From positions 1 through 64,000 of the forward strand of contig CAVPTW010000014.1 in assembly GCA_963708735.1 (NCBI GenBank): 64,000 nt of DNA. The letters run 5' to 3'. The DNA is from JAGPUQ01 sp963708735 (GTDB lineage: Bacteria; Pseudomonadota; Gammaproteobacteria; Pseudomonadales; Porticoccaceae). A program made the translations under genes and the position numbers. Positions 1 through 8,916 of the stretch are shown in pieces; the stretch's first letter is position 1, and each line of letters opens with the position of its first letter. The notes beneath the pieces are model-generated. The model was not told the origin of the DNA, made no database searches, and saw only the letters and a program-made list of their open reading frames with translations.

Positions 1-747
1 CCCAAACAGATCCGGGAACTCCCGCTGGTCGTATTTCCAGATATTCAGGAAGGAGGTGCCCTTCACGTCGTTGGGACCCACAAACCACACTGAACTGTAT
101 TTCAGCTTGTCTTCGTGGCCCTGCCAATAGGGGCCATCGGGACTGGAAACGAGACCTACCGCGTTCTTTTCGCAGACAGCCAACTCATACGCATATTCCA
201 CATCTCCCTGAGCAGACAGATCCCAGTCCCGGGCGGCATAGATGAACTCATCGTGATGGCTACCGGTAAGGGTCAGGTTGGCCAGGGCTTCCAGACCACT
301 CTGGGGATTCAGAAACGGCAGACCGCCAATCCACGGCTTGCCTGTATCCTTCACCACCACGTTGCCATTGGCATCCAGCACCGCCTTGCCCTGGTTCTTC
401 AGGGTGGCCTCGAGAAAATCGTGCGGGAACAGCTTGCTCACGTCCTTCGTCTGCGGAACCACCTTGAGACGCCGGCCCATCTGACTGACATGCAGGTACG
501 CCACCGGGTCCAGCAGGTCTTTGACATGTTCAACGTTGGCGGCGGTGATGACATCCCCTTCCTTCACCTTGCCCTTGGTGTACGCCTCCAGCGATTGCAG
601 TTCCTCCGGGTACGCCTTGCCGATCTCCCCCGTGTTGCCGATCAACGGCCACAGCGACGTCAATACCCCAGCCCCCATCAGACCCTTCGCCGTCTTCTCC
701 ATGAAAAAACGTCGGCTGTAATCAAAATCGTATTTCTTGATGTGCAT
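1..747 (-). CDS. DUF1329 family protein (3' end outside window)
   Basis: The minus strand is open from an ATG at 747 to the window edge (249 codons, no stop), so only the N-terminal part is present. The start reads MHIKKYDFDYSRRFFMEKTA; SRRFF followed by a hydrophobic stretch (about residues 17-34) looks like a twin-arginine export signal. The rest, with stretches such as KLFPHDFLEATLKNQGKA, LANLTLTG and YDQREFPDLFG, resembles DUF1329 proteins, which are exported envelope proteins of unknown function commonly encoded beside MMPL/RND exporters. That is the context here: the next upstream gene on the same strand is an MMPL protein. The family call rests on remembered motifs, so it is firm for an exported protein and moderate for DUF1329. 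Confidence 0.7.
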   Translation of the reverse strand, partial: MHIKKYDFDYSRRFFMEKTAKGLMGAGVLTSLWPLIGNTGEIGKAYPEELQSLEAYTKGKVKEGDVITAANVEHVKDLLDPVAYLHVSQMGRRLKVVPQTKDVSKLFPHDFLEATLKNQGKAVLDANGNVVVKDTGKPWIGGLPFLNPQSGLEALANLTLTGSHHDEFIYAARDWDLSAQGDVEYAYELAVCEKNAVGLVSSPDGPYWQGHEDKLKYSSVWFVGPNDVKGTSFLNIWKYDQREFPDLFG

Positions 748-801
748 GGTTGATTTCTCCCCCCAACTATTCCGCGATCATGGAAAATTTTTGTCAGACT
801 G

Positions 802-3243
802 CTACTTCAAATCCTCTTCGCTCGCAAGATACGCGCTGAGGTCCACGCCTTCGCCGACCAATAGTTTGTCGGACCCAAGAAACTTGGGTTTGATGAGCCA
901 TACCAACAGCGGCAGCACCACGAGGGAGACCGCCATGTTGATCAGCATCACCACCACCAGCAGCAGCCCCATGTCGGCCAGAAATTTCAGGTCGGAAAGG
1001 AAATACCAAGGCAGAATGCCGATCAGGACAATGACCGCAGTAAAAAATATTGCCCTTCCCGTCGTCGCCAGAGCACCAACGATCGCAGTACCGTAATCGC
1101 GATGCCCCTGATATTCCTCGCAAATGCGGCTGAGCAGATAAATGCCGTAATCGATACCGACTCCGATGCCGATGGCGCTGATCGGCAGCGTATTGACATC
1201 GAGCCCGATGCCGAGCTGCTGCATTACCGCAGCCAGAAAAATGTTCGACGCATTGACCGGGATCAACAATATCAGACCCGCCACCAGGGAACGATATGCA
1301 AAGGCCGCGGCAATCAGAATCAGGACATTCAGGGCGCCGATTATCGCGTATTGATATTTGTCGACCGTGTCGTTGATGGATTGCTGCAGCGCGATGGTGC
1401 CTGAAGCGAGCCTGATCCTGAAAGTCTCGTGATCCAGCCCGATTGCATCCACCGCCTTGCGAACCTGCGCCAAGGCAATGTCGACCGTCTCCTGCTTGTT
1501 GTCCTTGTACCAGAGCGACACCGTGCCATTCTGCTGCACAAAGTCAGTTACATGGGCAAACGCTTTGGGACTACTGCCAAACAATACCGCGCTGGCAGCC
1601 GCCTCGACGGCCTGATCGGTCGGATCGAGGGGTGCCCATTTTGGATTGCCGCCACTGAATAGCCGGTTTGCCTCCGGAAGGTAATCCGCGAATGACAGCG
1701 TGGCCTCGGGCGGTGGATCCGACAATTCCATCGCTCGCTGCAACGCCGCCATCGTGAAAATGGTATTGGCCTGCTTCAGCAAACGCTGTTGCGTCTCTTG
1801 TTTGACCTCGAAAATGACTTCCAGTGTGTTCAGCCCGGGAAAATGGCTGTTGATCTTGCTGACCGCCACGTTGTACTGGGAGTCTTCCCACAACAGATTG
1901 CTGCCCTCGACCGGATTGCCGATCTTCAACTGCATCATTTTATAGACGCTGAAGCCGAGCAGGACCGCCACCACCACCGTGGTCACCCGTGCGGGAGCGC
2001 CGTAGGTGATGCGCCCCAGCCGTTGCAGCCCATGCTTGATAGCACGGTGAACACTGAATCTCTCACCTTCGTCCAACCCAATGATTTTTCTTACGTTTCT
2101 GGGCTCTGGCAAAATCGTCACCAGCAACGGCGACAGGAACACAGCACACGGAATGAGCGTCGTAGCCCAAAATCCGGTAAAGAGTGCAAAACGCTGCATG
2201 GTGGGGATGGGCGCCAATGCAATGAGGAACAATCCCAGCAGGTCGGTGATAATTCCCAGGGTACCCGGCACCATCATGACGCTCAGGGATATCTCGGCTG
2301 CCTTCTTTTTGTCTTTTACATGGTGGTAGATTTCATAAAAACGCTCCGTCGCCTGCACGCAGTGGCTGAACGATCGCGCCACCAGCAACAGGGGCACCAC
2401 CATGATCAGGGGCTCGACGGGATGCTGAATCCAGCCCACAAAACCAAAGCCCCAGATCGCCGAGACCCCGCTGACCACGAGGGGCGCCACCACTCCGACC
2501 CAGTTGCGCATATAGAGCACCAGGGACACCAGCATGGCACCGCCGGTGATGGCAAAAATCATCCACATCTGATGCTGGTAGCGAAACACCCAGCCGGTAA
2601 GCATGGGCTGGCCTGCAGCGTAAATTTCATGCACCCCGTCACGCTCGTCTTCAACAAGCTTTTTCTGCACGAACTCGAACACCGTATGGTAATCCAGCAA
2701 CCGCTCGATGAAGGTGGCCTGAATCAATGTGGCAGTTTCGTCCGGGGAAATAAGAAACTTCTGGCTGGCCGGGGACTTCTTCACGCGCTCGCGGAATTCC
2801 GCGATCTCTTCGGGAGTACTGGGCGCGTGATCGCCCATCAGCGGCTGGCTGTCGATACCGAAAGGTGTCGCTTCCGCGTAGCGCGCTTTTTCCGTGGTGA
2901 TCGAAAGCACCTGGTCATGATCCACCGCAGGCGTCAGATCGATGTTGCGGGTCATGTTCCAGATTTTTTTCAGGGTTTCCGCGTTATAGATCGTCTGCCC
3001 GTCAGTGCGCTTCACCATGATCGTGATGGTCAACGGGTTCCCGAAGTTCGGATGATCCTTGAAGGTCTGGACGAAGGGGTGATTCTTGGGCAGCAGATCG
3101 GAAAAAATGGTTTTCAGCTCGACGTTGCGCAGCCCGACGGCAAACACCGCCGTCACCGCCCCCAGAACGAGCAGCGACGCCCATACGTTGTGCATGACAA
3201 ATCCGGAAATTCGCTGGCGCAATGTTTTCAAGGCTTCCCCCAT
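802..3243 (-). CDS. MMPL/RND family transporter
   Basis: A large inner-membrane protein of about 813 residues with the duplicated RND layout: TM1 after a short cytoplasmic N-terminus (about residues 18-36), a large periplasmic loop, a TM bundle near residues 225-405, a second periplasmic loop, and a C-terminal bundle. The second bundle includes GIGVGIDYGIYL, typical of TM4 in MMPL/SSD proteins. Such proteins use proton-motive force to move lipids or hydrophobic compounds. The adjacent DUF1329 protein is a usual partner. The frame is open upstream to a GTG at 3285, but the ATG at 3243 (MGEALKTLRQ) places the first helix normally; neither has a strong ribosome-binding site. Substrate unknown; the fatty-acid-type operon next door suggests a hydrophobic one. 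Confidence 0.85.
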   Translation of the reverse strand: MGEALKTLRQRISGFVMHNVWASLLVLGAVTAVFAVGLRNVELKTIFSDLLPKNHPFVQTFKDHPNFGNPLTITIMVKRTDGQTIYNAETLKKIWNMTRNIDLTPAVDHDQVLSITTEKARYAEATPFGIDSQPLMGDHAPSTPEEIAEFRERVKKSPASQKFLISPDETATLIQATFIERLLDYHTVFEFVQKKLVEDERDGVHEIYAAGQPMLTGWVFRYQHQMWMIFAITGGAMLVSLVLYMRNWVGVVAPLVVSGVSAIWGFGFVGWIQHPVEPLIMVVPLLLVARSFSHCVQATERFYEIYHHVKDKKKAAEISLSVMMVPGTLGIITDLLGLFLIALAPIPTMQRFALFTGFWATTLIPCAVFLSPLLVTILPEPRNVRKIIGLDEGERFSVHRAIKHGLQRLGRITYGAPARVTTVVVAVLLGFSVYKMMQLKIGNPVEGSNLLWEDSQYNVAVSKINSHFPGLNTLEVIFEVKQETQQRLLKQANTIFTMAALQRAMELSDPPPEATLSFADYLPEANRLFSGGNPKWAPLDPTDQAVEAAASAVLFGSSPKAFAHVTDFVQQNGTVSLWYKDNKQETVDIALAQVRKAVDAIGLDHETFRIRLASGTIALQQSINDTVDKYQYAIIGALNVLILIAAAFAYRSLVAGLILLIPVNASNIFLAAVMQQLGIGLDVNTLPISAIGIGVGIDYGIYLLSRICEEYQGHRDYGTAIVGALATTGRAIFFTAVIVLIGILPWYFLSDLKFLADMGLLLVVVMLINMAVSLVVLPLLVWLIKPKFLGSDKLLVGEGVDLSAYLASEEDLK

Positions 3244-3597
3244 CCGATCTTGATTTAGTTGCCATGGCGATGGCCCATCAGCCACGCCGAGCGGTCACGA
3301 AATTAATCGCGCGGACTCTAGCACGCAACAATTCTCTCAGCCATAGAAAACCGGCTTGAATGGCTAGAATTCTTTGTCAATACATTGCGTTACTATTAGG
3401 TAGCAGAAGCGAACAGACGGGCGAACGGCGGGTGACTGGTCGCTCCTCGCAGCGGTCGCCGCCACTCTGGGGCATCGGCGGCCGCGGAGCGACCATGGGA
3501 GTCGATCTCATTTTGATTCACACAACTTTGCTTCGCCCGCGATGATTCGATGGAACTTCGCTCGGCAGCCTGTCCACTTGCGGGTGCGGGACACGCG
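3244..3597. other. Gene-free spacer with presumed promoter of the MMPL-DUF1329 unit
   Basis: No coding sequence is recognisable between the MMPL start and the terminator of the neighbouring operon. The part nearest the MMPL gene is AT-richer than its surroundings. A TTGACA-like hexamer lies on the minus strand at 3380-3375, but no convincing -10 box sits at the usual distance. The promoter of the MMPL-DUF1329 unit is presumably here. Confidence 0.4.
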
Positions 3598-3626
3598 AAA
3601 AAAAGGGGTGCCCAAGCACCCCCTTT
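3598..3626 (-). terminator. Rho-independent terminator of the acyl-CoA catabolic operon
   Basis: Read on the minus strand, a stem GGGGTGC/GCACCCC (3605-3611 with 3616-3622, loop of 4) is followed by a run of seven T (3604-3598). It lies just after the thiolase stop codon, so it should end the operon that starts at 8683. Confidence 0.85.
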
Positions 3627-3664
3627 GATCAACCGCCGCCGTCACGCGGCCGCAGCAAATCCCA

Positions 3665-4846
3665 TCAAAGCACTTCGAACAGCCCCGCTGCACCCATGCC
3701 ACCGCCGACACACATGGTGATGACGACGTATTTCTCGCCGCGGCGTTTGCCCTCGCGCAGGGCGTGGCCGACCATGCGGGCGCCACTCATGCCGTAGGGA
3801 TGGCCGATGGAGATGGCGCCGCCGTTGATGTTGAGGCGCTCGTCGGGAATGCCCAGCTTGTCGCGGCAGTAGATTACCTGCACGGCAAAGGCTTCGTTGA
3901 GCTCCCACACGCCGATATCGTCGATCTTGAGGCCGTGCTGCTTGAGCAGTTTGGGAATCGCGAATACCGGGCCGATGCCCATTTCATCGGGTTCACAGCC
4001 AGCCACTGCGATGCCGCGGTAGAGGCCCAGCGGTTGCAGGCCGCGTTGTTCGGCGGTCTTGCGCTCCATCAGCACGCAGGCGGCGGAACCATCGGACAAC
4101 TGGCTGGAGTTGCCGGCAGTGATCACGCCGCCCTCGAACACGGGCTTGAGGGAAGCCAGCCCCGCTGCCGTGGTGTCGGGCCGGTTGCCCTCGTCCTGCG
4201 CCAGGGTGCGGATGTCGATGGCCTCCTTGCCGGTGGCCTTGTCCACCAACCGCACCTCGGCGGTGACCGGGACGATCTCGTCGGCGAAAAGGCCGGCGCG
4301 CTGCGCGGCCGCTGTGCGCTGCTGCGATTGCAGGCTGTACTCATCCTGGCGCTCGCGACTGATCTTGTAGCGCTTGGCCACGACTTCGGCCGTTTCCAGC
4401 ATGGGCATGTAGATGTGCTTGTGCAGCGCGATCAGGTCGGGATCCTGGGCGCGGTACCGGTTCTGGTGTTCGTTCTGCACCAGGCTGATGGACTCCAAGC
4501 CGGCGCCCACCGCGACGGTCATGCCGTCATGCATGATCTGCTTGGCGGCGGTGGCGATGGCCATCAGCCCGGAGGAGCACTGGCGGTCCATGGTCATGCC
4601 GCTGACGGTGACCGGCAGGCCGGCGGCGAGGGCGGCGCAGCGGCCGATGTTGTAGCCGGTGGTGCCCTGACTCAGGGCGCAGCCCATGACCACGTCGTCG
4701 ACCTCGGCGGGATCGACCTTGGCGCGGGCCACCGCTTCGCGGATGGCGATGCCGCCCAGGCTCGCGCCGGCGGTGTCGTTGAACAGGCCCCGATAGGCTT
4801 TGCCGATAGGGGTGCGGGCTGATGAAACGATTACGGCTTCTCTCAT
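3665..4846 (-). CDS. Acetyl-CoA C-acyltransferase (thiolase)
   Basis: A 393-residue thiolase, the normal family length. It catalyses CoA-dependent cleavage of 3-ketoacyl-CoA, releasing acetyl-CoA. The nucleophilic Cys is in DRQCSSG (residue 90), the catalytic His in GHPYGMSG (about 349) and the second Cys in CVGGGMG (379); NEAFA is also present. It is the last gene of a minus-strand run of two acyl-CoA dehydrogenases, a MaoC hydratase and an SDR, which together supply one round of beta-oxidation-like degradation. A terminator follows. The substrate is unknown; the set looks like ones used for branched, alicyclic or steroid-like acyl-CoAs rather than plain fatty acids (inference). Confidence 0.93.
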   Translation of the reverse strand: MREAVIVSSARTPIGKAYRGLFNDTAGASLGGIAIREAVARAKVDPAEVDDVVMGCALSQGTTGYNIGRCAALAAGLPVTVSGMTMDRQCSSGLMAIATAAKQIMHDGMTVAVGAGLESISLVQNEHQNRYRAQDPDLIALHKHIYMPMLETAEVVAKRYKISRERQDEYSLQSQQRTAAAQRAGLFADEIVPVTAEVRLVDKATGKEAIDIRTLAQDEGNRPDTTAAGLASLKPVFEGGVITAGNSSQLSDGSAACVLMERKTAEQRGLQPLGLYRGIAVAGCEPDEMGIGPVFAIPKLLKQHGLKIDDIGVWELNEAFAVQVIYCRDKLGIPDERLNINGGAISIGHPYGMSGARMVGHALREGKRRGEKYVVITMCVGGGMGAAGLFEVL

Positions 4847-4873
4847 GTCAGTGCTCCTCCGGGAGACCCGGGT

Positions 4874-5794
4874 TCAGGATTTGGATTTCTGCGCAGCAAG
4901 TGCATAGCCGATGAATTTCTCGGTCTGCTTGAGGGCGCTGGACAGCCGCTCCTCGCCCTGGGGATCGTCGATCCGCGCCCAGTTTTCCTGCACCGCCTCC
5001 GGGGTCTGTTGGCCCTCGGGAAGATAGATGCCCCGGGTTTCATACAGATGGGCGCTGGCATAGCCGCCGGCGCCGGCGCAGAGAATGAACTTGTTGGGCG
5101 CGTCCTCGGAACACAGCACCAGCACCCCGGCGCTGACCGGCTCGGGCTGCATCACGGCCGCCGCGCGGGGATCGGGGATGATGTCTTCGGTCATGCGGGT
5201 GAGGGCGGCAGGCGCGAGCGAATTGACCCGCACATTATATTTTTCGCCTTCCTGGGCCAGGCTGTTCATCAGGCCGACCACGGCGAGCTTGGCGGCGCTG
5301 TAATTGGACTGGCCGAAGTTCCCGTACAGCCCGCTCGACGACGAGGTCATCACGATACGGCCATAGGTCTGCTCCTTCATGATTTCCCACACCGCCTTGG
5401 AACAGTAGGCCGCGCCCATCAGGTGTACGTCCATCACCAGCTTGAAGTCGGCCATATCCATTTTTGAAAACGATTTGTCGCGCAGGATGCCGGCGTTGTT
5501 GATGAGGATATCGACGCGGCCCCAGGCGGCCATCGCGTCCTTGACCATCGCCTGCACCTGCTCGAAATCGGCTACGTTTGCACCGTTCGCAATGGCTTCG
5601 CCGCCCTTGGCCTTGATCTGCTTGACCACTTCCTGCGCCGCCGCGCTCGAACTGCCGGTGCCGTCGCGGGCGCCGCCCAGATCGTTCACCACCACCTTGG
5701 CGCCGCGCGCGGCGAGTGCCAGCGCATGGGAGCGGCCGAGGCCATTGCCGGCGCCGGTGACAATCGCCACCCGGCCATCGAATCGTATCGTCAT
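4874..5794 (-). CDS. SDR family 3-hydroxyacyl-CoA dehydrogenase (MFE-2/HSD17B4-like)
   Basis: A 306-residue classical short-chain dehydrogenase. The NAD(P) motif TGAGNGLG is at residues 13-20, NNAG at 99-102, and the catalytic Ser near 151-154 with Tyr165 and Lys169 (YSAAK). The GARDGTGSSS insert and extended C-terminus match the (3R)-hydroxyacyl-CoA dehydrogenase domain of peroxisomal multifunctional enzyme 2. Its expected role is oxidation of a 3-hydroxyacyl-CoA produced by the neighbouring MaoC hydratase, giving the ketoacyl-CoA cleaved by the thiolase. It lies between those two genes in a tight minus-strand operon (gaps of 27 and 37 bases). Confidence 0.88.
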   Translation of the reverse strand: MTIRFDGRVAIVTGAGNGLGRSHALALAARGAKVVVNDLGGARDGTGSSSAAAQEVVKQIKAKGGEAIANGANVADFEQVQAMVKDAMAAWGRVDILINNAGILRDKSFSKMDMADFKLVMDVHLMGAAYCSKAVWEIMKEQTYGRIVMTSSSSGLYGNFGQSNYSAAKLAVVGLMNSLAQEGEKYNVRVNSLAPAALTRMTEDIIPDPRAAAVMQPEPVSAGVLVLCSEDAPNKFILCAGAGGYASAHLYETRGIYLPEGQQTPEAVQENWARIDDPQGEERLSSALKQTEKFIGYALAAQKSKS

Positions 5795-5831
5795 TGTCGT
5801 TGTCTCCGTCGGTCGGATTGGGTAACCACGC

Positions 5832-6296
5832 TCAGCGGGTGAAGATCATGCTGAGCCATTCGGCCTTGAGCGCGGGCTTGTCCTGGCCCTCGATTTCCAC
5901 CGTTATGTCCAGTTTGAACAGGAACTGCCCCGGATTTTTCTCCGCTGCTTCCAGCACCGTCGCCTTGGCGCGAATCCGGCTGTTGACCTTGACCGGCTGC
6001 AGGAAGCGCACCTTGTCGAAACCGTAGTTGACGCCCATGGTACGGTTCGGAATATCGACACCGACCCCGTTCTGGAGGAAATAGGCCAGCATCGACAGGG
6101 TGAGAAAGCCGTGGGCGATGGTGGTGCCGAACGGTCCCTGGGCCGCCTTTACCGGATCCACATGGATGAACTGGTGGTCGAGGGTGACATCGGCAAAATC
6201 ATTGATGCGCTGCTGGTCGATGGTGAACCACTCGGAAGTGCCGGCATCCTGGCCGATGCAGGCGGCGAGATTCGCGGTGTCGATGCGGATGGTCAT
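5832..6296 (-). CDS. MaoC family (R)-specific enoyl-CoA hydratase
   Basis: A single hot-dog-fold protein of 154 residues. The hydratase-2 signature is clear: catalytic Asp40 and His45 in DHQFIHVDP, followed by FGTTIAHGFLTLSM. Such enzymes add water to trans-2-enoyl-CoA to give the (R)-3-hydroxyacyl-CoA, matching the stereochemistry expected for the MFE-2-like SDR downstream. It follows two acyl-CoA dehydrogenase genes in the same operon, so the order of genes mirrors the order of reactions. Confidence 0.9.
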   Translation of the reverse strand: MTIRIDTANLAACIGQDAGTSEWFTIDQQRINDFADVTLDHQFIHVDPVKAAQGPFGTTIAHGFLTLSMLAYFLQNGVGVDIPNRTMGVNYGFDKVRFLQPVKVNSRIRAKATVLEAAEKNPGQFLFKLDITVEIEGQDKPALKAEWLSMIFTR

Positions 6297-6347
6297 GGGG
6301 TTTTCCTCAAGGTTTTTGGGCTGCGATGCGGGAGTCGATACATGGGT

Positions 6348-7487
6348 TCAGTAACCAGACAGGGCGGCAAAACGCCGCAAGTGATAGCGGTGATCGCCAT
6401 AGAGATGCTCCGCGACCCGCGCCCGCTTCATGAAAAAGCCGATATCCAGTTCGTCGGTCATGCCCACGCCACCGTGGAGCTGGACCGCTTCGTTGGTGGC
6501 GAGCGTCGCAACTTCGCCAGCCTTGGCTTTGGCGAGACTGGCCAGCACCCCCGCCTCGGAGCTTCCCGAGTCGAGGGATTGCAACGCCTTGATGACCAGC
6601 GACTTGAGCAGTTCAATTTCGCTGAACAGATGCGCGGCGCGGTGTTGCAATCCCTGATAGGAGCCGATGAGCACGCCGAACTGCTTGCGTGTGTTGAGAT
6701 AGGCCACGGTCTGCTCGCACGCTTCCATGGACAGCCCCAGCAACTCGGCCGCCAGATGCGCGTTGCCGATCTCGGTGAGGCGCTCGATCGCGGCGCTTGC
6801 CGTGCCGGGTGCGCCCAGCAGCGCGGCGCGCGGCAGCGCCACATTGTCAAAACGGACCATGGCGCTATTGCGGCTGTCGGCCATGACGACCCGCTCCACG
6901 GTCACGCCGGGCGCATTGCGATCCACCAGCACCAGACTGATGCCGTCGCGATCATCCACCGCACCGGCGCTGCGCGCCGACACGATCAACTGATCGGCGC
7001 TGTGACCGTCGGGGACAAACTGCTTTTCGCCACTGAGTACGAAGTCGTCGCCGCGCGCTTCCAGTCCGGTGCGCACCCGGAACGGCGCGTGATGCGGACC
7101 CTCGTCGAGGGCTGGCGCGAGCTGAAGTTCGCCCGCGACAATGGCCGGCAGCAGCGCATTGCGTTGCGTCTCCGAACCCGCCAGCACCAGGGCAGATACG
7201 CCGATCACGGCGGTGGCAAACAATGGCGAGGCGGTGAGGGTACGGCCGCCCTGCTCCATGATCTGGCCCATCCCCACATGGCCAAACTCCAGCCCCCCCT
7301 GGGCTTCGGGCACCAGAATGCCGGACCAGCCCAGCTCGACCATCGCCCGCCAGGTCTCCGGACAGTAGCCGAGCGGATCGCGTTCGTCGCGCAGCCTGCG
7401 CAACTGGGCCACGGGCGCGTGCGCGGCGAGGAAATCCCGCGCCGCGTCTTTCAGCATGCGTTGTTCTTCGTTGAGTACCAGCGCCAT
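6348..7487 (-). CDS. Acyl-CoA dehydrogenase, subunit lacking the usual catalytic Glu
   Basis: A 379-residue protein of the acyl-CoA dehydrogenase fold. The ATG at 7487 (MALVLNEEQRMLKDAARDFL) was chosen over an upstream in-frame start because it gives the family N-terminus, is preceded by AAGGGCGATCACC, and avoids overlap with the upstream gene. Near the C-terminus it has AVQLHGGVGMTDELDIGFFMKRA but no YEGTSEI-type motif, so the catalytic Glu usually found there seems absent. It is paired with an upstream dehydrogenase that keeps the motif. Such pairs in mycobacterial cholesterol degradation (ChsE4-ChsE5 type) form heterotetramers; a similar complex is inferred here. Confidence 0.88.
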   Translation of the reverse strand: MALVLNEEQRMLKDAARDFLAAHAPVAQLRRLRDERDPLGYCPETWRAMVELGWSGILVPEAQGGLEFGHVGMGQIMEQGGRTLTASPLFATAVIGVSALVLAGSETQRNALLPAIVAGELQLAPALDEGPHHAPFRVRTGLEARGDDFVLSGEKQFVPDGHSADQLIVSARSAGAVDDRDGISLVLVDRNAPGVTVERVVMADSRNSAMVRFDNVALPRAALLGAPGTASAAIERLTEIGNAHLAAELLGLSMEACEQTVAYLNTRKQFGVLIGSYQGLQHRAAHLFSEIELLKSLVIKALQSLDSGSSEAGVLASLAKAKAGEVATLATNEAVQLHGGVGMTDELDIGFFMKRARVAEHLYGDHRYHLRRFAALSGY

Positions 7488-7498
7488 GGTGATCGCCC

Positions 7499-8683
7499 TT
7501 ATTCCTTGCCCAAGCCGAGAATGCGCTTGGCGATGATGTTGAGCTGGATTTCGGAAGTGCCGCCCTCGATGGAATTGCCCTTGGTGCGCAACCACTGGGT
7601 GGCCATCAGGCCGTGGTCGTAGGCGGCGCCCTCCCAGACCAGGGCGCGCTGGCCGTGGATGCTCACCAGCAGTTCGTGGCGGCGCTTGTTGATCTCGGTC
7701 CCGGTGTACTTGAGCACCGAAGACACTGCGCCCACGCCCTGTCCCGCGGTGGCCTCGTCGGTGATGCGCTCGGCGGTGAGTTCAAAGGCGCGGTTATCCA
7801 TCTCCCAGCGCGCGATGTCGGTGCGCAGCGCGCTGTCGGCCAGCTGACCGCCCGCGAGCCCGATCTGTTCCACCGCGTAGTCGTGCAGATGCTTGGCGCC
7901 CGCGTTGCCCTGCCCGATGCTGCCGATCATCTCGCGCTCGTGAGTGAGCAGATAGGTGGCGAGCTCCCAACCCTTGTTGATTGTGCCTACCAGCTGATCC
8001 TTCTCGACCCGGACATTGTCGAGAAAGGTCTCGCAGAACGGAGACTTGCCCGAGATCAGCCGGATCGGCTTGACGGTGACCCCCGGGGTGTTCATGTCGA
8101 ACAGCACCAGGCTGATGCCGGCGTGCTTGGGCGCCGCCGGATCGGTGCGCACCAGGCAGAACATCCAGTCCGCGCGGTCGGCGTAGGAGGTCCAGACCTT
8201 CTGGCCGTTGACGACGAAGTGGTCGCCGCGATCCTCGCAGCGGGTCTGCAGGCCGGCCAGGTCGGAGCCGTAGTTGGGTTCACTGTATCCCTGGCACCAC
8301 CAGATCCTGCCTTCCACGATATTGCGGATGTGCTGGCGCTTGAGGGCTTCGGAGCCGTACTTGAGCAGCGCCGGGCCGATCATGGAGAGGCCCATGCTGA
8401 ACAGCGGCACCCGCGCGTTGATGCGATTCATCTCTTCGCGGAGGATCTTGGTCTCTTCCTTGCTGAGTCCGCCACCGCCGTATTCGGCCGGCCAGTCGGG
8501 CGCGGTCCAGCCGCGCGCCGCCATCACTTCAAGCCAGCGCTTCTGGTCGTCGCTGGTGAACTTCCACTTGGTACCGCCCCAGCAGCGATCCTCGAATTCG
8601 ACCACTGGCTCGCGCTGCGACAGCGGACAGTTCGCCTCGAGCCAGGTGCGGGTTTCCCGTCTGAACTGCGCCAGATCCGGCAT
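7499..8683 (-). CDS. Acyl-CoA dehydrogenase, catalytic subunit
   Basis: A 394-residue FAD-dependent acyl-CoA dehydrogenase that introduces the 2,3-double bond and passes electrons to electron-transfer flavoprotein. Visible motifs are the flavin-binding QGYSEPNYGSDLAGLQT region, WTSYA, and near the C-terminus SIEGGTSEIQLNIIAKRILG, which carries the Glu expected as catalytic base. It is the first gene of the operon running to 3665 and ends 11 bases before a partner dehydrogenase. The 233 bases upstream should hold the operon promoter. Confidence 0.9.
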   Translation of the reverse strand: MPDLAQFRRETRTWLEANCPLSQREPVVEFEDRCWGGTKWKFTSDDQKRWLEVMAARGWTAPDWPAEYGGGGLSKEETKILREEMNRINARVPLFSMGLSMIGPALLKYGSEALKRQHIRNIVEGRIWWCQGYSEPNYGSDLAGLQTRCEDRGDHFVVNGQKVWTSYADRADWMFCLVRTDPAAPKHAGISLVLFDMNTPGVTVKPIRLISGKSPFCETFLDNVRVEKDQLVGTINKGWELATYLLTHEREMIGSIGQGNAGAKHLHDYAVEQIGLAGGQLADSALRTDIARWEMDNRAFELTAERITDEATAGQGVGAVSSVLKYTGTEINKRRHELLVSIHGQRALVWEGAAYDHGLMATQWLRTKGNSIEGGTSEIQLNIIAKRILGLGKE

Positions 8684-8916
8684 GGTGTCTTATCCCCCAA
8701 AAATATCGATGCCACCGCTTCGGTCGGTGTGCCGAAGGCCCTTCACCGAGGTATGCAGCGCGGGAACTGTTACGGTGGCCAATACTTTTCGCGGCGCGAA
8801 AAGCCAAGGCGAAGCACTATAGTTGAACGCCCGGGGACGGTAAACCCGAGGGCAACCTGCCCGCCATCAGAGTTCGGGACGCCCGGTCGCCACTGCGGCG
8901 CCGACCCCGAACACGC
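8684..8916. other. Spacer upstream of the acyl-CoA dehydrogenase operon
   Basis: No coding sequence is recognised. The spacer separates the end of ubiI from the operon beginning at 8683, and on the minus strand it should contain that operon's promoter. No clear -35/-10 pair, operator palindrome or terminator was found by eye. Confidence 0.4.

Noticed and set aside
1789..3258. Long plus-strand open frame (489 codons) opposite the MMPL gene
   Set aside because: It is the antisense of a clear transporter gene, rich in His/Gln/Arg in the manner of GC-rich shadow frames, with no recognisable domain.
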